DNA of 64,000 bases from Echinometra lucunter (Eukaryota > Echinodermata > Echinoidea > Camarodonta > Echinometridae), in assembly GCA_029962745.1 (NCBI GenBank), contig CM057152.1, positions 27,402,507-27,466,506 on the forward strand, in the 5' to 3' direction. Under the pieces are notes generated by a model. The model was not told where the DNA came from, did no database searches, and saw only the letters and a list, made by a program, of their open reading frames with translations. The stretch's first letter is position 1. Each line of letters opens with the position of its first letter. Shown piece after piece: positions 35,418 through 46,800 of this stretch. The position numbers were made by a program, and so were the translations under genes.

Positions 35418-35702
35418 CAGGCACCCGCATAGCCAAGCCAGGGGGGTGATGGGGCAGTGAACCCCCCCCCCCCCCAAACATAAAAAAAAACTTGAGAAGA
35501 AAAAAGGTGAGAGAAGGAGCAGATAAGGAATGATAACAAAGAAATGTTGAAGTTTCCGCCCTTTGGATAGGAGGGATAAAACTCCTCCCTCCATGCACCC
35601 TCCCCTCTGTAGGGAGTGCGTTCCAGGTGCTCAAAAAGTAATTCAAAGGCTAAATGTGCTCACTACCGCCCCCTAAAATTAAATCCTGGCTAGGCCGATG
35701 GA
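35418..35702. mobile_element. CAGTGGCGTAGC-type element, family D, diverged copy
   Basis: Left part GCATAGCCAAGCCAGGGGGG, a C14 run at 35462-35475, and the right part CCGCCCCCTAAAATTAAATCCTGGCTAGGCC. The same order of parts (poly-C, GAGCAGA(C/T)AAGGAA, AAACTCCTCCCTCC, TGCACCCTCCCC, GTGCTCACTACCGCCCCCTAAAAT) occurs in the element at 50557-51502. Confidence 0.75.
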
Positions 35703-36239
35703 CACGGGTCCCTTTTAGCTGTGGTAATGTCACAAAATCCAAACAGTTCTAAGAAGTAAACCATCATTAGTCATCAACACAGCCTTGACTTGTTTATATG
35801 CTGTTTTATTCATCACCTGCAGTATATTCATGATCATTAAAATGTTCAGCTGGTACCTTTAAGTTTTACTAGGAATCACTGCTCTGTATTACATTAGTAG
35901 CAACCATCTTACAAGCCCTGATGATATGAAGATGAATTGCATCAAATACATATTTGTTTTTAATTATGTCTACCAAAGAAATATATGATTGTGAGAAAGG
36001 CAAGAAACAAATCTACTGTCAAAAGTCCAATTTCGTCTAATACATAATTGAGAACTTAACTTGAATACATTCTTGTTGTTATTCTACAGATCTGTCACTC
36101 TCATTCTTTCACCCATTCATGTATATCATGACTACATGAATATTTTTACAGAAATCATGCACAATCACACAAAGGCAAACAAACCAAAGTCAGTGACTGA
36201 CTTGTCAGTGCTGACAACTTTCATGAAACGGTGCCCTGA

Positions 36240-37280
36240 AGAAAGGCAAAGATTTGCTGCTGAAGTCTTTACATTACAGAACAACACAAGATGTGATAGT
36301 AATGCATCTTTTGATAATGCCATCTATGCATTTTTTTAATAGATCACACACACATATAACATATAGATAAAGAGTATGTACTTTAATAACAAAAGTACTG
36401 AAAAGACACATGTAGGCAACATCATAACAAAAAATTTACTGGAAAGTTATTTGAAAATATCCCTCAAATAATATTCACTTGCTTTTGAATACCCCTATTT
36501 TCTATTCTACCTCTACACAACATGAGATAAAACTTGTCTTTAAAAAACCTCAACATATTATTCAATTCACTTAAATAAATTGATTCTTGACCACTGAATT
36601 TACAGCCTCTTTCATCATTTTATTTCTTTTCCATAACTTAATACAAAAGAATAGAAAGCTGAAGGCTATTTTTTAGACCTATCATACACATTAACATGCA
36701 GAAAGGCAAAGTTTTGCTGCATACAGTGGCTGTTGAAGTTTTTACTTTACATCACAGAACAACACAAATTTTATGCAACAGGGTACTTGTGTTGTTCTGT
36801 GAGGTAAAGTAAAAACTTCAACAGCTAATTGTGGTAGTAAAATAATGCACACTGCAATAATGCCATCTACACTTTTTTACAGAACACACATGTATAAACA
36901 TACAGATTAATGTACTCTGATCTTCATAAGTACTGGAAAGACACACAACAGTAGGCAACATAATAAAATATTTTTAATAAAAAGGTTATGTAAAAATATC
37001 CTTTAGATAATATTTACTTGTTTTTGAATACTCCTTCTTTTTAATGTACCCATATACAACATGAGATAAAACTTGTGTTAAGGAAAAAAACATATCATTT
37101 AATTCATTTAAAAATTTAATAGTTGTAGAACCTACAGAGTTGAATTAATCAAAAGTGTAGACATGCCTTATATACATGTACATCAATTCTTGACCATTTA
37201 ATTTACAAATAAACATATATAAGCCTCTTTAACATAACATCTTATTTTCTTTTGCATGATTTATACAAAAGAATACAATC
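36240..37280. repeat. Diverged tandem duplication, about 530-bp unit
   Basis: 36240-36660 and 36700-37280 share an ordered series: GAAAGGCAAAG(A/T)TTTGCTGC, AGAACAACACAA, GTACTG(A/G)AAAGACACA, GTAGGCAACAT, CAACATGAGATAAAACTTGT, ATACAAAAGAATA. The second unit carries a hairpin-forming insertion (36732-36822). The reading frame at 36061-36339 in the first unit is not conserved in the second, which argues against it being a gene. Confidence 0.8.
36732..36822. repeat. Near-perfect 36-bp hairpin
   Basis: Left arm 36732-36767 and right arm 36787-36822 are reverse complements at 35 of 36 positions, with a 19-nt loop. The left arm corresponds to the duplicated sequence at about 36260-36290; the right arm is an inverted extra copy. 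Confidence 0.9.
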
Positions 37281-37537
37281 ATGAAGCCTAACTTTAAATC
37301 TATTAGAAATCTACTACTTCATGGAGTCTGGGAACATGCTATTCCTATGATGGCAACTTACTACGTGTATGGAGATAATCTTCTTAATAAAAAAATCGAG
37401 TACCTTACAGAATTGCAAAGTGAAACTATTATCTTTAAAACTATTATCCTTAAAGCTTATGTACAGTTTCGGTAAGCCTTCATAAACTCTTCATCCGACT
37501 CTTTCTTTTTTTGGTGGCTTTAAAATGTAAAATAGCC

Positions 37538-38086
37538 CCAGGGGGATGGGTTTCATTGAGGCCTGTACATCGTCCGCGTAAATCACTTTCTGAAAAGCAC
37601 CCTAAACGGGGATTAACGTAGGGGTGATTTTGATACCCTAAACGGGGAAACCCATGAATGATCTCAGATTTTTAGACCCTTAACAGGGATTTTATATCCT
37701 GCATTGTTTTTACATACCCTAAGCGGGGATATCTTGAACTATAATGTTTTTCCCTGTTTTTCACGTAAAAAAACCTGCTCGTAAACACATTAAAGAATAT
37801 TCTCATTAAAAGAGAGGTATTTTTTTCTTTTTTTCACAAAATACACTGTGACAATAACAGCGATTGATTTGCCATATTTTCATTCCATCGCCAGGGTCTA
37901 TCAAATTTCCTACCCTTTTCGGGTTCCGGCACTAGTGGATTTGATACCCTTTTTTCTGATTTTTGCTGTTTTTGATACCCTAAAATGGATCCCGGGGTTC
38001 CCCGCCCGGTGCTGAAAAACGACCCTTTTTCTACGTTTTTGTTTACGCGGAGATGTACAAGCCTCAATGAGACACATCCCCCCGGG
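37538..38086. mobile_element. hAT-type non-autonomous element, 549 bp, perfect 8-bp TSD
   Basis: Target duplication AAAATAGC at 37530-37537 and 38087-38094. Termini CCCAGGGGGATGGGTTTC and, from the other end, CCCGGGGGGATGTGTCTC, both followed by ATTGAGGC(C/T)TGTACATC and a CGCGTAAA block. Internal degenerate repeats of TACCCTAAACGGGGA occur at least four times in the left half and diverged at the right. An 8-bp duplication is characteristic of hAT transposases. No transposase remains. Confidence 0.92.
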
Positions 38087-38094
38087 AAAATAGC

Positions 38095-40383
38095 AAGATA
38101 TTACCAAACTAAGATAATATGAAGTTTTTCCCCCTCCATTGTAAAATTTAAAAAAATGAAAGGCAATAAACAGTTTAGATCCCGGGGCAGGGACGTAAGG
38201 TCCAACATTATGACACGTTGACTAGTGACGTGTAAAAACCCACAAGGGTTCTGTGCACCTGACAAGCCTAAAAGTGCTGTGATCGTTGTGTGGGGAGCCA
38301 TCAGGATGGACGAGTCCTACCGTAGAGTAGAGTGTATAGCCATTATCTTGCCTGCCTTTTAGAAATTTCCATTAAATATTTACCAGAAATCATGAATGGA
38401 ATATATGATCTCGCACATCTATCTTTTGATGGAAGCCATACAATGTGAGACTATTTAACCACTTTCATACTGATATTTTTGTGCTACCAAAACTGTACAT
38501 GAGCTTTAATCCTTTTATTGGACAAGCAGACACCACTGATACAATAACAAGGACGGACAGACAACAAAAATCAGCTATTTCAAAGTCTTCTTCAGTTCCA
38601 AGGATGAAACACAGAAAGTAATCAATGTACATAATCACCATCACTAATAAAGTTTTACACATATATCTATAACAACAATAGAGTAATAAAATATAGATTT
38701 ACAAAAAACCAGTCAGATGATAACTCCGTTTTTTTACAGCCTCTCATTAAAATTTGTCATAAATAATTTCCACATTCGCACAACTATGATTTTAAAGCAG
38801 TTATAATACTGCTGTTCTACATGAAAGACATGCATAAAAATATATACAATATCATATGAAAAATATAAAATACAAGTAAACAATTTTGGCTATGTATGCA
38901 ACATAGTACAGTTGTACTTAAATAGATTTTCATCCTTAGCGATTAATTTCAAAATGAAATTAAAAACATGGCAAATGTATGGTGTTGGCACAGTTTTCTT
39001 AGTTTCTGAAATAAAATCATAATTTCAAAGAGTATTTCTTGGTGACCCCTCTGAGGGAGACTATCACTAAAACATATTTTGCTCTTTATGTTTCAGGTCC
39101 AAACCTGTATGAACCTCCAATATCAATTTCCTAACAAAATATTTACAGTTTGAATGCTGAAATCACATTCTATATAAAGGAAAATGGGACTCTTGTTTAA
39201 TAATTACATTAACATCCAGTGTCATTAATAATGATTTGTGAATCTGGGTTAAAAGAGGTGCTGACCTCATTTTAAAAAATGGTTTGCAGATGAAATGATT
39301 ATTACTGGTAGTAAGTGTTCAAAAAAAACCCAAACATTTGACACTTTCGATTAATGAATTATATTCCACATCAGACTGATTTTTCATATTGTAAAGTTGA
39401 AGGATGTAAAATTCATTTGGGATAGGTGCTGTAAAAAATTTCCTTAATTAATATCCTTAAAATGATGCTCTCAAAATTTAATCAAAGTTTTACTTTTTGA
39501 AAAACCAAGGCAACACAATCTGTGAACATCATTCATTAATTCAGAATGTCATTTTGTGCACTGCAGCCAAAGTTCCAGAGAACCTCATTTAACCCAGAGT
39601 CGTGAATCATTGATAACACTGGATAGCAAAAGGTTGCAGAAATTACAATACACAATGGCATTTTTGTGTTTTGAATTCAAAAACTGATACACAAAGATCA
39701 TGTGGCTTCAGTTTTTCAAAAGTGAAAATCTAATTAAATATTCAGAGCAATATTGCAAGAATATAAAGGACATTCTATAAGTCATTCCAATTAAGTTTTA
39801 TATCATTTAACTTCACAATGTGTAAACCTCAGTCTGATATGATTTATACCTCACCCTCATGAGTTATCAGAGATCAAAAGTGTCTAATTTTTTTTATTTT
39901 TTTATTTTTTCTTGGGGGGGGTTACCTAGTATGCTCCAGTCTTCTCATGTTTGGTCAGTTTCATTAGATTCCAACAGACAAATGGAAAGTTTATTGTCTG
40001 AAATGTTGTAGAAAAACCATAACAGCATTCTTGGTATAATGCATATATTTTCGTTTTCATTTGCTTAGTGAGAAAAAGTCAAATGGGTATAATTTTTCGG
40101 TGTACTGTTCCAAAGCCAAGAGCTCTTCTTTTCCAACTCTCAAGAAAGTATATGATCAAGTATTTCAAACATCATATTCTTGTGTATTTTACTAATGCTA
40201 TATTGTGCATAGCTAATATTGTGAGCTTCAGCCATGGTTTCAAGTGCAACAACAAAAATTTACAAAGGGTAATACGGTACATTCAAAACATTTTCACCAA
40301 CGCATTTTCCAATATATAAATTTGCTCTGCACAATATGTAGAGACCTTATGCATGAGAATGTCCAAAAGTAAACAAATACCTC
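38095..40383. other. AT-rich, probably includes 3'UTR of the PLEKHB-like gene
   Basis: Lies directly 3' of the minus-strand stop codon at 40384-40386. No coding segment or complete element is seen. The minus-strand open frame at 38101-38301 matches no family. Confidence 0.4.
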
Positions 40384-40886
40384 TTAATCACCACAATCTC
40401 CCCCATCAAAGTCCCCACCTCCAAAGTCACCTCCCCCGAAATCACCTCCTCCAAAATCATCATGACCTCCAAAATCATGGTGGTCATGGTCATGAAAATG
40501 ATCGTGGTCATGAAAGTGATCGTGATCATGGAAGTGATCGTGATCATGAAAGTGGTGGTGGTGGTGATGACCACCAAAATGAAGGCCACCTCCCCAGCCA
40601 TGACCATAGTAACCCCCTCCGTAGCCCCATCCCCAACCATGATACCCTCCAAGAAGGGAGCCAGCCAGGAGTCCAGTGGCAAACCCGTCCCCGCCCCGGG
40701 AATATGACCTGGAGTTGTCCTGGACGATGACCGTCTGTTGTACAGGCCTGGTTGCAACTGGTCCGCCAGGTTGTGTAGGGTAGGCAGGTCTCTGTTGCTG
40801 GACTGGGTAAGGTTGTTGCACTTGTTGTGCAGGGTAACCACCTGCTTGCGGGTAAGGTGCAGCAGCTACAGGTGGAGGTGGTTGAC
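40384..40886 (-). CDS. PLEKHB2: PLEKHB-like exon 5 (terminal): Pro-rich linker, Gly-rich segment, His/Asp and GGGDF repeats
   Basis: The acceptor is a pyrimidine-rich TTACCCCAG at 40887-40895, and the first two bases complete a Gly codon begun in exon 4. The stop TAA is at 40384-40386. Order of parts: QPPPPVAAAPYP, Gln/Pro-rich, QQTVIVQDNSRSY, GLLAGSLLGG, then GWGWGYGGGYYGHGWGGG, a run of six His, about four FHDHDH hexads coded by an 18-bp tandem unit, and GGGDF pentads coded by a 15-bp unit. A plus-strand frame and another minus frame overlap but are shadows of these repeats. Confidence 0.88.
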
Positions 40887-43800
40887 CTGGGGTAACAGTA
40901 ACAACATATTTCAATCTCCCTCTTGCATACAGACCAGGGGGGTGTTTCACAAAAAGTTAAATTGGACTTAAAGTCACACTTAAATTCCTAGTTGCGTGCT
41001 GTATATCACTGCATAGGTCAGATCATGCTCAGGGGACGTGCGCCATTGGGAAGTCTATCAATGAGATTACAAGTTAAATACCAGATGTGCATTGGCACTT
41101 AATACGCATGACGCTAAGTCCAACTTAACTCTTTGGAAACACCTCCCTGATCTTTTAAATGTGGAGAGGTCTCTTTTCAGTAAACTCCAGAATTTTCCCT
41201 AAATGAAGAGCGTTAGAGGTTCCTCATGAATAATTTTGTTTCCCCTTTGAGGTAAATACTTCCATCTCAGTATCATAGCATGCACTATTTCTACATACCT
41301 GAATACTGATTATATGACATTCATGAGCACATAAAATATTTGTATCAGTGGGTTTTAAAAATTTGTCACAGATAACCTTTATCTGCTCATGCTCAGATTG
41401 CATCTATGAGCTTGCTTATTGTCTGCTTGGAGTCAGAAGGGTGTCAAGTCATATAATCTAAGGCAGAGTTAGCATCCTTTTGGCTCTCAACAGGCAATAT
41501 GATCTTGTTATGTGATCGTGAATTAATTTGTACGTAGTATAATGGTATTAAAGGGAAAGTCCACCCCAGAAGTTTCACTGTTTCAATGAATTTAAAAGGA
41601 GTTAAATTTGAACAGCATTTTTTTTTAAAAATGAGCAAAATCGGTCAAAGAATAAGAAAATTACTCTCATGTACATTTTCTAGTAAGTTACTCTCGGCTC
41701 TGCAAATTGGCAACACTGATGACATCATATGCGAGCAGCTCTCCATTCACTTAGTACATGAAATTTCACATTTTCTCAATTTTCTTGGAAGTTACACATT
41801 TTCTCACCCTATAGTCAAAGTATGTTATATAAAAAGCAATTCTTCTAAAAAACATTGACTATGGAGGTGAGAAAATGTGTAACTTCCAAGAAAAGTGAGA
41901 AAATGTGAAATTTCATGTACAAAGTGAATGGAGAGCTGCTCTCGTATGATGTCATCAGTGTTGTCAATTTGCAGAGCCGAGAGTAACTTACCAAAAATGT
42001 ACATGAGTGTAATTTTCTTATTCTCTGACCGATTTTGCTCATTTCTTTTTTAAAATGCTGTTCAAATTTAACTCCTTTTATTGAAACAGTGAAACTTCTG
42101 GGGTGGACTTTGCCTTTAAAGGGAACTGTTGCTAGGCTAGCGCCAAGAGCATCCTTGGATGGTGTGTGTGTGTGCTCAATAAGTTTTCACCATTATTATT
42201 ACCATCATTATCATATATTTCACCTTTAAGGCTTGTGCAGAAATGAAGCGGAAAACCTCTGTGGAAAAACCCGGTTTTTGTGTGTACAAATGAATGGGAT
42301 ATGAGACGGCAAAAAAAAATCATGCCGAGGCAAGAGGCATATTTATTGCCTCCTGGTGGCAAAAAGCTATGGACCAATCAAATTTTTCAAAATTTAGCAC
42401 AAAATATGATGTCATGAACTTGTCTGTGGCAAAACTTTCTATTATTTGCGCATTGACATTATTAATGCATGTTACCATAAGTGGCATGGTTTACTGCACC
42501 ATACTGAACACTAAAAAAACAAACATGGGGATTTGCCACAGGGATTTCCCTCTTCATAATTGAATGAGCTGTTATTGCTCTGAAAACAATTACATTGTCT
42601 CTGATAAGAAGGAAGAGGATAAATTCTTCTGCATGTACATTATATCTGAAGAACTTAGATGCAAGATAGAAAGAAATTGGAAACAAAATGTCTGAAAAAG
42701 CATAAAATCCTATTTCGGATACTCAGCAAGGCCTTGCAGTGAGCGTACAATATATAATTTTCTGACGGGGTGAATGACTTCAACAAGAGACACTCAAAAT
42801 GGATTTTCCCTTATATAAAGGGTTTCCTTATCTCCTGTAATATAATGACCAAAAAAAATTCTGCCCAAGTAACTTTGTATCAACCTGCCTGGTCACATGT
42901 ATACATGTGGTATTTGGTTCATATTTTTCCATTGCAGACCCCACAGATAACTCACCAGTCACATTTGGATTGAAGCCATAGGGTGGGGGCTGGTTGGCAG
43001 GAGGTGCTTGTGAGGGGTATGGTAGCTGACCCTGGGGCTGTGGCATTCTTCCTCCACCTACTGGTGCTGCTCCTGGTTGTTGTTGTTGTTGTTGACTAGG
43101 AGGGGGGATACCTTTAGCTTGATACAATGCCTCTAGCCATTGTCTGTAAAGGCAAAGATATTGAGATATAACACATGTATCATAAGAGGACATTTTCATA
43201 ATGCATGCAAAATTCACCACCTCAGTGTGTAACTATTCCAGTTACCTGCTTCAAGAGTTTTCCCACCCACAAACTAATTAAGACATTTGCAAAACAATAC
43301 TTCTTAGGAGAAGAGTCATTTCATTTGGCATGATATATAACTGCATGAATAATGAATACATACATTAAAAATTATAATGAATACATACATTAAAAAAAAA
43401 ACTAGAGACAATCTACAAATGTTCAGCTGGTTATCACTTAGATAACTACCCTGGAATCCATCATATTCTACACAAAAGATTTTCAACACTAACTGATAGG
43501 TCAGGCACATTTCTCTACAAAATCACAACTTCTTTTAGAAAGACTATAATTTTCTGCTAATATGTTTAAAAACTTACACCACATCTTGCTCTGTCTCTGC
43601 CAAAATATAATAGTTTTTGCCCTTTGCCGTCAGAGCAAACATGAAGTCTCTCCTAGCCCCTGAGGGCACTGTTGGGGCATCAGACCCCACCTGTGCCCCC
43701 ACCCTCATCATGGTACATTCTGTGCGGACATTGATGACCTTGTCTGGAGTCTGACCACTCCCATCTGACCAGGCCAGCTGACCATCCTGATAAATGGTGA

Positions 43801-46800
43801 AGTGCTTCCGTCTCCATCTAGTCAACAGATTACCTGCAAAACAGCAATTCCACGTTAAGGGTTGATTCTGTTACCAACATTTTTAGACTTTCTGTGCCTC
43901 TTTTGTACTCTGCTCCCTTCTCACCATTTAATACTCTGTAAATATGCCCATTCTTTCATGTGAGCTCTTTCATTCAAACAATTTTATTCTTACATTCATG
44001 ATATTGTGGTATACTACTTCGGTAACAGAATTACCAGAAAAAAGCGCCAATTTTAAACTTCAAACATGTCTTTTAAAATCAAACATGCATTATATCCAAT
44101 CCAATCCAATCGATGTATTTGTAGAGCGCCAATATCTAGTTGCCTAATCAAAGGGGCTTATGAGACTGAAAAAAATACTGTATACAAGTTCATGATTCAT
44201 CTGGGAAAGACTTGGGTAGAGGCTAGTTGTTGTTGTAGGCAATGTGGAAGAGATATGTCTTAAGCTGAGTTTTAAAGGTAGACAGCACATCACAAGAGCG
44301 ATGATATACCAATACAGACTAAGATTGTGGAATTCTTTATTGTTTCAGCTTCTTTTAATTCAAAGATTTGGCTATTCAGGGCTATCAAAGTGATTGTTTT
44401 TACTATAATTGTGAAGTAAGGTGACTGTTTTTCCGATGCGGAATTGCCCAAAAGCCAAACAATCATCAATATATAACACTACAATCACTATATAAAATCT
44501 TATTTCAAATGCATTTAAATAATATATGTTTTATTTTGCATATTATCTCCGTTTTCAGCAATGAACTTCTTCATACAAGAACGCAAAACACAACTCTGTA
44601 CTTAAGACGTACCTTTCCACCTCATTTAAATCATGTTAATTATTGTACTGTATTTAATCTTGAGTGGTATAATGTCTTATTAGCTGTTACTGTAGTTCAG
44701 TTGCTATTTAGTACTGCTTAATTTGTTTTAATTGGGTAACAATTACAGAATGGATGAAGTGTTTTTAAGAACTTACCATATTTCTTGAGGTAGCCTTCCT
44801 TTATTCTCCCTGTCCCAGCTGTAAACGGAGCAGAACAGAAGATGATCAAGGTTATTTCTCACAGCCTCACCCATTATGTGTCAATGTTACATGTAAGTAC
44901 TGCAATACAAATTCCTGTCATGTACTAGTATTTGACTGAAAAATATGATACATGTACCTTTTATAAATCTGTCCAACCTATACTGATTTCCCTATAGAAT
45001 TTCAAAATTTCGTCTGTTGAAAAAGACAACAATATGTTTGCATGTACAGTGGGGCCCAAAAGTTTACAGACACTTCAGCAATTCCACAAAATTTTCATTT
45101 GCCAAATATGAAATTGGCTATATCTCCAGAAATGTTTGTGCTACCATGGCCTTCTTGTACAAAAAATCGCACTTACACGCAAATCAAAAATCAAACGCAA
45201 GTCCAAAATACTCATACCTGATTGGTTGAAAATTAAGTTGCATTTGATCTAGTCAATTGGTATAATCGCAACTTTTTATGCAAGCGGGCCCATGACAAAT
45301 GTACTATCAAATATCAAGCTCTTCCATTTGACTGGCAATAATTTTTTGCTGTAAATTTTTTTATGAAATGAATAACAGATTACTAATAAGAGACAGGCAT
45401 AAGTCACTGAATAGGTTAAAGCAATGTTATAGGGGGGTGAAAGAAATGGACACCAAAATAACATAATCAAATCTGAAATATGCTTGTGGTGAGAAATAAT
45501 GAACCAAAATTCTACTCTTTTTTTCTGAAAGGGTGCACAATTTTGCACAAAAGTAGGTTTTAAAAAAGAAATCATGACCAAAGGCACCTCAATCCCACAG
45601 GCATGCCAATCAAATGAAATAACTTGATACATAGGCTTTTTGCTTTATTCCAAATTTGTCATGAGCACAAATATTTTTTAAGTTATAGCCAGTTGTGAAG
45701 ATGTTTGGCAAGTGAACATTTTCTGTGGAATTGCCCAGGTGGGTGTAAACTTCTTGGTCCAGCTCTACATGTATATCAGTATTACTGCATGTAGGACTAG
45801 AATGAAACCAGGCATTCCAAAAATCAATTGTCTTTCTGTAGAAGATATAAAATCATCATTAACCATAGGAAATGAACAATTTATCTTAATAGCAAGCTTG
45901 GCACTAACAGCAATTCAGTGAACACAAACTGCAAATATCCTAATATATGAGTACGCAAATATCGGAAATGGGATGATTGCATAAAAACTATCATGCCCCT
46001 CTCCCCCTGAAAAACAAACTGTATGGAGCTCTCCATTAACAGAATTCTTTCGAGCTTGAATTTACTCTATAAAAAGGACCCCAAACATACAGAGCAAGTA
46101 AACTTGGGGTGATTGGTTCCACTAAGAGGATAAGTCTTTTACACTAGAGACATATCTAAATATGCTTCAGTAACTCATATAATTAAATAAATACATGCAA
46201 TTTCAGGCAGCATATCGGGTGCATTCTGTATATTTACAAATGGGATTAGTCAAAATAAGGACAAAACAATCGTGCATTATGAATCTACAAATACTAGATA
46301 TCTTATATGCAAATTTACACCACACAGCCTTTTTTTCGCATTCCACAAATCAAGTCAAATGAATTAAGAGTTTTTATGATCATAGGGAAAATATGATTGC
46401 GGATGGCCTTCTTCAGAAGTACATGTAATATGAATTCTGAATTTACCAGGATTTGGGATATACATGTACATGTATGAATAGGGATGGGATGGGAATGGGA
46501 TGTATTGTATTTTTGTGGGGTTATGTAACAGAAAGGGTTGCTGACGCATTTATCAAACTAGCGTATCTCTATTTTATCAACTCTCACAACATGTAACTTG
46601 TAATTATGAGGCCTTTGAAGAAAGTATGAAGTTATATGTCTCAAAGCTGCCTTGCTCTGATTATATTGCAGGTCTTCATATGCATTGGCAAAGTCGGCAA
46701 ACATTTTCTATACCGGTACTTTACAACTGAAAGAAGAAAATGCATTTTTTCTCAAATACTGCTAGAATTTAGAAGCAACCTCAATCTGGAGTTAAATGTT

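Noticed and set aside
36061..36339. A 92-codon plus-strand frame with ordinary composition
   Set aside because: It overlaps the first unit of a diverged duplication and the frame is broken in the second unit; no domain is recognised.
38101..38301. A minus-strand frame beginning MAPHTTITALLGLSG as a possible small gene
   Set aside because: No family match, no splice support, and it sits in the likely 3'UTR or downstream DNA of the PLEKHB-like gene.
40353..40730. A plus-strand open frame of 125 codons rich in His, Asn and Asp
   Set aside because: It is the antisense shadow of the PLEKHB-like terminal exon, which has consistent splice phases and homology.
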